Source: Candidatus Pelagibacter sp. TMED153 (lineage in GTDB: Bacteria; Pseudomonadota; Alphaproteobacteria; Pelagibacterales; Pelagibacteraceae). From it: a stretch of 10,514 nucleotides of DNA. The position numbers and the translations under genes are program-made. The notes beneath the pieces are model-generated. The model did not search any database. It saw only the letters and a list, made by a program, of their open reading frames with translations, and had not been told where the DNA came from. Shown here piece after piece: positions 5,884 to 10,514 of this stretch (the first letter of the stretch is position 1; each line of letters opens with the position of its first letter). The DNA lies in NCBI GenBank assembly GCA_002169935.2, contig NHHC02000047.1, forward strand, positions 1 through 10,514, read 5' to 3'.

Positions 5884-6531
5884 ATGAATACAAATATTAA
5901 ATTAAAAAAAGCTAAAGCTTACAAGCTTTCACAGGAAAAACTCAGAAATAAAGCTCTTTTAAAAGGAGTAAACTTAATTGCTCCCGAAACTATTTTCTTA
6001 TCAAATGATACTATTTTTGGAAAGAATATAACTATAGAGCCTTATGTTGTTATTGGACCAAAAGTAAAAATTGGAGATAATACTTTAATAAAATCTTTTA
6101 CTCATATAGAAGGAGCTAAAATTAAAAAAAACGTAATAATTGGTCCATACGCAAGATTAAGAACTGGCACCATTTTAAATTCAAATACTAAAATTGGAAA
6201 TTTTGTTGAAATAAAAAAATCAAGCATCAACACAAATACTAAAGTAAATCATCTGTCTTATATTGGAGATACTGCTATAGGAAAAAACTCTAACATAGGA
6301 GCAGGAACAATAACGTGTAATTATGATGGTGTTAAAAAATCTAAAACTAGAATATCTAACAATGTTTTTGTAGGTTCTAATTCTGCTCTTGTAGCCCCTG
6401 TTAAGTTAGAAAAAAATTCTATAGTAGGTGCTGGTTCAGTTATTACCAATAATGTCAAAAAAGACACATTAGCAATTACAAGATCGCCTCAAATTGAAGT
6501 TAAAAATTATAAAAGAAAAAAGAAAAAATAA
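5884..6531 (+). CDS. glmU: GlmU acetyltransferase domain alone (left-handed beta-helix; uridylyltransferase domain absent)
   Basis: 215 residues, against about 450 for complete GlmU. The sequence aligns to the E. coli C-terminal half with a constant offset of 240. Acetyltransferase residues fall at Arg93 (Arg333), Lys111 (Lys351), His123 (catalytic His363, in VNHLSYIGD), Tyr126 (Tyr366), Asn137 (Asn377) and Arg200 (Arg440). Hexapeptide repeats span about 33-190, with the conserved NIGAGTITCNYDG at 137-149. The N-terminus starts in the linker helix (QEKLRNKALLKGV), just after where the pyrophosphorylase domain would end. An in-frame stop 7-9 bases upstream rules out extension. The expected activity is acetyl-CoA + glucosamine-1-phosphate to GlcNAc-1-phosphate; UTP-dependent conversion to UDP-GlcNAc must come from elsewhere. 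It overlaps glmS by one base (TAATG), a tight biosynthetic pair. Confidence 0.87.
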   Translation: MNTNIKLKKAKAYKLSQEKLRNKALLKGVNLIAPETIFLSNDTIFGKNITIEPYVVIGPKVKIGDNTLIKSFTHIEGAKIKKNVIIGPYARLRTGTILNSNTKIGNFVEIKKSSINTNTKVNHLSYIGDTAIGKNSNIGAGTITCNYDGVKKSKTRISNNVFVGSNSALVAPVKLEKNSIVGAGSVITNNVKKDTLAITRSPQIEVKNYKRKKKK

Positions 6532-8348
6532 TGTGTGGAATTATAGGAATAGCTAGCAATAAACCAGTTTCAATGAATATTATAAATTCATTAAAAAAAC
6601 TAGAATACAGAGGTTATGACTCTGCTGGTTTAGCTACATTAAATAAAGATAAAATAAATGAAAAAAAGTGTTCAGGTAGAGTAGAGGAACTAGAAAAGAT
6701 TTTATTTAAAAACCCATCAGATGGAAATCTTGGTATTGGCCATGTAAGATGGGCTACTCACGGTATACCAAATGTTATAAATGCACATCCTCATTCGTCA
6801 GAAATTGTCTCAGTAGTTCATAATGGAATTATTGAAAACTCAGATGAATTAAAAAAAAATTTAGAATTAAAAGGTTTAAAGTTCAAATCTCAAACTGATA
6901 CCGAAGTTATAACACTGCTGATTACTGAGTCTTTAAAATATAATACACCTTTAGATTCCGTTTTTAATACATTAAAACAATTAAAAGGTAGTTTTGCACT
7001 AGGTATTATCTTTAAAAATCATAAAGATGTGATTATAGGAGCTCGAAGAGGAAGCCCTTTGGCTGTAGGTTATTCAATTGAAGAAAATTATCTTGGTTCA
7101 GATTCTTACGCACTTAAATCTATGACTAATAAAATTTCCTACTTAGATGACGGTGATTTATGCATTCTATCTAAAGATAAGGTTGAGTTTTATAATGTAA
7201 ATAAAAAAAAGATTAATAAAAAAATATACACTTTAACAGATGATGAAAAAATTAGTGATAAAGGTGATTATAAAAACTTCATGTCAAAAGAGATATTTGA
7301 ACAATCTATTACTTCAAAAAATTGTATTAACGAATATATTGATAGTTTAAAAAATGATATAAACATTTACAATTTTCCTATTAAGCCAGAAAAAATTAAT
7401 AAAATCATTCTAATAGGATGTGGTACTGCTTATCATTCCTGCTTAGTTGCAAAATATTGGTTGGAGGAACTCACAACAATTGATGTGGAAATTGATATAG
7501 CTTCTGAGTTTAGATATAGAAAATTAAAATTTAACTCCTACAACTTGTATGTCTTTGTTTCTCAATCGGGTGAAACTGCCGATACGGCTGCAGCATTAGA
7601 TATATGTAAAAAAAATAACATGAAAACTTGTTCTGTAGTGAACTCAGTAGAAAGCACAATAGCAAGAAACTCAGACTGGGTTCTGCCTATTCATGCAGGT
7701 CCTGAAATAGGCGTTGCTTCAACAAAAGCTTTTTTAGGTCAAATGTTAGTTCTTTATATTTTATGTTTGAAGCTAGCAAAAGTTAGAAAAGATATAAATG
7801 AAACAATATATAAAATTAATCTTAGGAATTTAACAGATCTTCCAAATGCAATTAAAAAAAGTTTAAAAGTAGAGAATAGCATTCAAGCTATGGCCAAGGA
7901 ATTTATTAATGCCAAGGGAGCTATGTTTTTAGGAAGAGGACCATCTTTTCCGATTGCATTAGAAGGAGCATTAAAATTAAAAGAGTTATCTTATTTGCAT
8001 GCCGAAGGTTATCCAGCTGGAGAAATGAAGCATGGACCGTTAGCTTTAATTGAAGAAGGATTACCGGTAATTATAATTGCTCCAAAAGATAAATATTTTG
8101 AAAAAACTCTTTCTAATATGCAAGAGGTCATGGCAAGAGGAGGAAAAATTTTATTTATAACTGATCATAAAAAAGAATTAATGAATGAAAATATTAGATT
8201 TGGTATTAGAGTTCCTTTAGTAGATGATCTGCTTTCTCCTATATTACTAACTATACCAATACAATTGCTGGCTTATCACGTCGCATTACTAAAGGGATGT
8301 GATATTGATAAACCAAGAAATTTAGCCAAATCAGTAACTGTAGAATAG
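6531..8348 (+). CDS. glmS: Glutamine--fructose-6-phosphate aminotransferase (isomerizing)
   Basis: 605 residues, near the 609 of E. coli GlmS. It converts fructose-6-phosphate and glutamine to glucosamine-6-phosphate, the first step of amino-sugar synthesis for peptidoglycan. The N-terminal Ntn-hydrolase glutaminase domain begins MCGIIGIAS, with Cys2 exposed after Met removal. It shows HVRWATHG (Arg73, Trp74), HNGIIEN (Asn98, Gly99) and TDTEV (Asp123). Two SIS sugar-isomerase domains follow: the first (about 285-415) has GCGTAYHS, SQSGETADT and STKAF; the second (about 455-595) has GRGPSFPIALEGALKLKE and EMKHGP (His501). The C-terminal AKSVTVE tail carries the Schiff-base Lys600. No truncation or odd residues. 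The start codon overlaps the glmU stop. There is no room for a leader, so no glmS ribozyme-type control is possible immediately upstream. Confidence 0.97.
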   Translation: MCGIIGIASNKPVSMNIINSLKKLEYRGYDSAGLATLNKDKINEKKCSGRVEELEKILFKNPSDGNLGIGHVRWATHGIPNVINAHPHSSEIVSVVHNGIIENSDELKKNLELKGLKFKSQTDTEVITLLITESLKYNTPLDSVFNTLKQLKGSFALGIIFKNHKDVIIGARRGSPLAVGYSIEENYLGSDSYALKSMTNKISYLDDGDLCILSKDKVEFYNVNKKKINKKIYTLTDDEKISDKGDYKNFMSKEIFEQSITSKNCINEYIDSLKNDINIYNFPIKPEKINKIILIGCGTAYHSCLVAKYWLEELTTIDVEIDIASEFRYRKLKFNSYNLYVFVSQSGETADTAAALDICKKNNMKTCSVVNSVESTIARNSDWVLPIHAGPEIGVASTKAFLGQMLVLYILCLKLAKVRKDINETIYKINLRNLTDLPNAIKKSLKVENSIQAMAKEFINAKGAMFLGRGPSFPIALEGALKLKELSYLHAEGYPAGEMKHGPLALIEEGLPVIIIAPKDKYFEKTLSNMQEVMARGGKILFITDHKKELMNENIRFGIRVPLVDDLLSPILLTIPIQLLAYHVALLKGCDIDKPRNLAKSVTVE

Positions 8349-8368
8349 TAAAATAATCTAATAAAGTT

Positions 8369-9046
8369 TTAATTTATCAAAAATAAATTAGTTTTATCTT
8401 TATTTATATAATTAACTGGCAATTTTTTATTATTCTTTAATTTTCTATAGGTATTTGATTTTGTTTTGGTGTTTAACCAAAGGAATATTTTTTTTGCTTT
8501 ATTTATTACATTTAAATTTAAAGTTATCCTTTGGAAATCTTTTCTTAATACTGGGCTTGTAATTTTATTTGTTTTTAAATCTAAGTTATCAGGAAATAGT
8601 GATGCTATGTGTCCATCTGAACCCATTCCTAAAAGAATTAAATCAAAAGACACTTTTTTATTTTTGAAAAATCTTTTAATTTTATTTTCATAGTTTTTTG
8701 CAGATGTATATGAATCAATTTTTTTTGTATCAATGTAAAAGATATTTTTTTTACTAATATCAATTTTATCTAATAAATTTTTTTTTACTAATCTAAAATT
8801 AGAATTAGTTGATCGTTTTGAAACAAATCTTTCATCTCCCCAAAACAGATAAATATTTTTCCAATTAATTTTAGATTTCGATAAAGATTTATACAAATTT
8901 TTGGGACTAGAACCCCCAGTTAATACAAAGCTAAATTTTTGATTAAGTTTTTCTTTTTTTACAATATAACTTTTAAATAACCTTATAAATTCTACAATTA
9001 GCTGTTTTTCAGTTTTTTTACGTATTATTTTGTTAAATTTTGTCAT
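8369..9046 (-). CDS. pgl: 6-phosphogluconolactonase
   Basis: 225 residues, normal for the Pgl/DevB family (glucosamine-6-phosphate isomerase/6-phosphogluconolactonase fold). It hydrolyses 6-phosphogluconolactone to 6-phosphogluconate, the second step of the oxidative pentose phosphate or Entner-Doudoroff route, in the cytosol. Motifs in order: LTGGSSPKNLY (42-52), FWGDERFV (68-75), NFRLVKKNLL (83-92), and the signature LGMGSDGHIASLFP (139-152) with His146. RITLNL follows at about 173. The signature with DGHIASLFP separates Pgl from NagB deaminases. The protein is unusually rich in Lys, Asn and Ile, and the coding strand is full of A runs. The partner gene zwf is not in the window; pgl stands alone, convergent with glmS and divergent from the DAHP synthase. 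ATG at 9046 is the natural start; no strong Shine-Dalgarno. Confidence 0.9.
   Translation of the reverse strand: MTKFNKIIRKKTEKQLIVEFIRLFKSYIVKKEKLNQKFSFVLTGGSSPKNLYKSLSKSKINWKNIYLFWGDERFVSKRSTNSNFRLVKKNLLDKIDISKKNIFYIDTKKIDSYTSAKNYENKIKRFFKNKKVSFDLILLGMGSDGHIASLFPDNLDLKTNKITSPVLRKDFQRITLNLNVINKAKKIFLWLNTKTKSNTYRKLKNNKKLPVNYINKDKTNLFLIN
8370..8390. terminator. Weak hairpin at the glmS/pgl convergent junction
   Basis: TAATTTAT (8370-8377) and ATAAATTA (8383-8390) are perfect inverse complements around a 5-base loop, followed on the plus strand by the T-rich GTTTTATCTTTATTT. It lies about 20 bases past the glmS stop and overlaps the last codons and stop of pgl. It could end glmS transcription, but the stem is all A/T and marginal. 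Confidence 0.35.
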
Positions 9047-9048
9047 GT

Positions 9049-9068
9049 TTAATAATTAATTAATAATT
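9049..9068. repeat. Short tandem AT repeat in the pgl/DAHP synthase divergent gap
   Basis: TTAATAATTAA (9049-9059) is followed directly by TTAATAATT (9060-9068), i.e. an 11-base unit repeated about 1.8 times. It sits just upstream of the pgl start codon in the 71-base gap between divergent genes. It may be a binding or melting element or simply low-complexity sequence. Confidence 0.4.
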
Positions 9069-9073
9069 CTAAC

Positions 9074-9112
9074 TTGGAAAATTGCAAAGACCAATATATA
9101 TATATCATAGGT
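9074..9112 (+). promoter_or_regulatory. Candidate promoter and ribosome binding site for the DAHP synthase gene
   Basis: TTGGAA (9074-9079), then 17 bases, then TATATA (9097-9102) form a weak sigma-70-like pair. AGGT at 9109-9112 lies 5 bases before ATG 9118 and is the best Shine-Dalgarno-like sequence near a start in the window. The AGGT is the reason for choosing ATG 9118 over the in-frame TTG at 9082. If the promoter is real, transcription would start near 9109, leaving the TTG untranscribed; the AGGT would then be at the extreme 5' end. Confidence 0.35.
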
Positions 9113-9117
9113 TGAAT

Positions 9118-10494
9118 ATGAAAAAATGGAATTTAAATAGTTGGACTAAATATCCCGCAAAACATTTGCCTGAATATCAGGATAAAAAAGAATTGGATTT
9201 AGTATTAGGTAAGATTAAAAAATATCCACCTTTAGTTTTTGCTGGTGAAACACGTTCTTTAAAAGAATCTTTAGCGCAAGTTGTAAGAGGAAAAGCTTTC
9301 TTATTGCAAGGAGGAGATTGTGCTGAAAGTTTCGAAGAATTTAATCCAGATAATATAAGAGACACATTTAAAGCTATTCTTCAAATGTCTTTAGTTTTAA
9401 CTCATTCTGCTTCTATGCCAGTTATTAAAGTTGGAAGAATTGCTGGTCAATTTTCAAAACCAAGAAGTTCACCAGTTGAAAAAAAAGATGGTATAGAATT
9501 GCCTAGTTATTTAGGAGACAATATTAACGCTATGGAATTTTCTGAGAAGGCAAGAATTCCAGATGCAAAAAGATTATTTAGAGCTTATTCGCAGTCTGCT
9601 TCAACATTAAATTTAATTAGAGCATTTTCACAAGGTGGATTTGCAGATTTAAGGCAAGTTCATTTATGGAATTTAGGATTTATTAATAAAAAAACAAAAG
9701 GTAAGTACAAAGAAATAGAAGATAAGATTAGTGATGCTTTATCTTTTATGGAGGCTTGTGGAATAAATCCTGAAAATAATAGAAGATTAAGAACAGTCAA
9801 TTTTTATACTTCTCATGAAGCTCTTTTACTTCCATTCGAAGAAGCTATGACAAGAGTAGACTCTACTACTGGAGAATACCACGATACTTCTGCTCACTTT
9901 GTTTGGATAGGAGATAGAACTAGACAAACAGATGGAGCTCACGTTGAATTTTGTAGAGGTATTAAGAATCCTATAGGATTAAAATGTGGTCCATCACTTA
10001 GACCAGATGAGCTTATAAAACTTTGTAATATTTTAAATCCTGAAAATGAAGCTGGAAGAATAACTTTGATTTCTAGATTTGGGGCAAACAAAGTTGAAGA
10101 GTTTTTACCAAAATTAATTAAAGCAGTTAAGAAAGAAGGATTAAATGTAGTTTGGTCTTGTGACCCTATGCATGGTAATACTATAAAAGCTACTAGCGGA
10201 TTGAAAACGAGACCTTTTGATAGTGTTTTAAAAGAAGTAAAAAATGTTTTTGCAGTTCATCAAGCTGAAGGAAGTTACGCTGGAGGGTTACATGTAGAAA
10301 TGACTGGCCAAGATGTTACAGAATGCACCGGTGGAGCTCAGAAAATATCTGATAGTGATTTATCCAACAGATATAGAACTCATTGTGATCCGAGATTAAA
10401 TGCCTCACAAGCTTTAGAACTTGCTTTCTTAATTTCTGATGAAATAAAGAAAAATTCTAAATATTCAAAAAATATTATTAAAGAAGCGTCTTAA
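9118..10494 (+). CDS. aroG: Class II 3-deoxy-D-arabino-heptulosonate 7-phosphate (DAHP) synthase
   Basis: 458 residues from ATG 9118, the usual length of the class II (plant/mycobacterial-type) enzyme. It condenses phosphoenolpyruvate with erythrose-4-phosphate, the first step of the shikimate pathway. The N-terminus MKKWNLNSWTKYPAKHLPEY has the family's W-x-x-x-SW opening. Metal and substrate motifs are LLQGGDCAESF (Cys68), VKVGRIAGQFSKPRS, SASTLNLIRAF, FYTSHEALLLPFEEA, WIGDRTRQTDGAHVEF, WSCDPMHGNT (His352), HVEMTGQDVTEC (Glu394) and THCDPRLNA (Asp424). The His-Glu-Asp spacing (42 and 30 residues) equals that of M. tuberculosis AroG (His369, Glu411, Asp441). The frame is open back to TTG 9082, but those 12 extra residues (QRPIYIYHRLN) do not look like the family. 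The extended N-terminal regulatory part of the mycobacterial enzyme is not evident, so feedback control may differ. Confidence 0.95.
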   Translation: MKKWNLNSWTKYPAKHLPEYQDKKELDLVLGKIKKYPPLVFAGETRSLKESLAQVVRGKAFLLQGGDCAESFEEFNPDNIRDTFKAILQMSLVLTHSASMPVIKVGRIAGQFSKPRSSPVEKKDGIELPSYLGDNINAMEFSEKARIPDAKRLFRAYSQSASTLNLIRAFSQGGFADLRQVHLWNLGFINKKTKGKYKEIEDKISDALSFMEACGINPENNRRLRTVNFYTSHEALLLPFEEAMTRVDSTTGEYHDTSAHFVWIGDRTRQTDGAHVEFCRGIKNPIGLKCGPSLRPDELIKLCNILNPENEAGRITLISRFGANKVEEFLPKLIKAVKKEGLNVVWSCDPMHGNTIKATSGLKTRPFDSVLKEVKNVFAVHQAEGSYAGGLHVEMTGQDVTECTGGAQKISDSDLSNRYRTHCDPRLNASQALELAFLISDEIKKNSKYSKNIIKEAS

Positions 10495-10514
10495 TAGTTA
10501 TTGTAATTATTAAG

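Noticed and set aside
6480..6531. glmS ribozyme or amino-sugar riboswitch before glmS
   Set aside because: The glmS start overlaps the glmU stop by one base and the upstream sequence is glmU coding DNA, leaving no leader. Known glmS ribozymes are mainly from Firmicutes.
8466..8693. Open frame on the plus strand opposite pgl (and similar ones at 2844-3047 plus, 5630-5818 plus and 9177-9365 minus)
   Set aside because: Each is antisense to a gene with complete family motifs and none encodes a recognisable protein.
9082..9117. Extension of the DAHP synthase start to TTG at 9082
   Set aside because: The extra 12 residues do not resemble family N-termini, while ATG 9118 gives the expected MKKW...SW opening and has AGGT 5 bases upstream.

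Overview
The window is a compact, very AT-rich stretch of bacterial chromosome. Genes are separated by a few bases or overlap by 1-4 bases, homopolymer A/T runs are frequent, proteins are rich in Lys/Asn/Ile, and the gph / glmU-glmS neighbourhood is of alphaproteobacterial type. This fits a streamlined marine alphaproteobacterium of the SAR11 (Pelagibacterales) kind. That assignment is inferred from composition and gene content, not from a database match. No rRNA, tRNA, CRISPR, transposase or phage gene was seen, and no gene-free stretch exceeds 100 bases.

Left block (about 1-5804, all minus strand). Read in the direction of transcription it runs: a HAD phosphatase (gph-like), a LysE/RhtB exporter, a membrane-anchored SGNH-fold protein, prpB, prpC, a 60-residue two-helix membrane protein, and argE, whose 3' end is cut by the window edge. 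PrpC and PrpB are the synthase and lyase of the methylcitrate cycle (propionyl-CoA + oxaloacetate to pyruvate + succinate). The dehydration/hydration step enzyme (PrpD or an aconitase) is not in the window. Three junctions are overlapping stop/start pairs (ATGA or TAATG), which suggests translational coupling. The SGNH gene is bounded by two direct copies of a 46-bp sequence (41/46 identical, offset exactly 1,110 bp). Each copy also carries a plausible promoter for the gene downstream of it. The SGNH gene therefore looks like an inserted cassette between lysE and prpB.

Middle block (5884-8348, plus strand). A GlmU-like gene overlaps glmS by one base. The GlmU protein holds only the linker and the left-handed beta-helix acetyltransferase domain; the N-terminal uridylyltransferase domain (about 240 residues) is absent. 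GlmS makes glucosamine-6-phosphate and the GlmU domain should acetylate glucosamine-1-phosphate. The last step to UDP-GlcNAc must then come from another protein.

Right block. pgl (6-phosphogluconolactonase, minus strand, 8369-9046) converges on glmS and diverges from a class II DAHP synthase (plus strand, 9118-10494), the entry enzyme of the shikimate pathway.

The two observations most worth following are the repeat-flanked SGNH cassette and the half-length GlmU.
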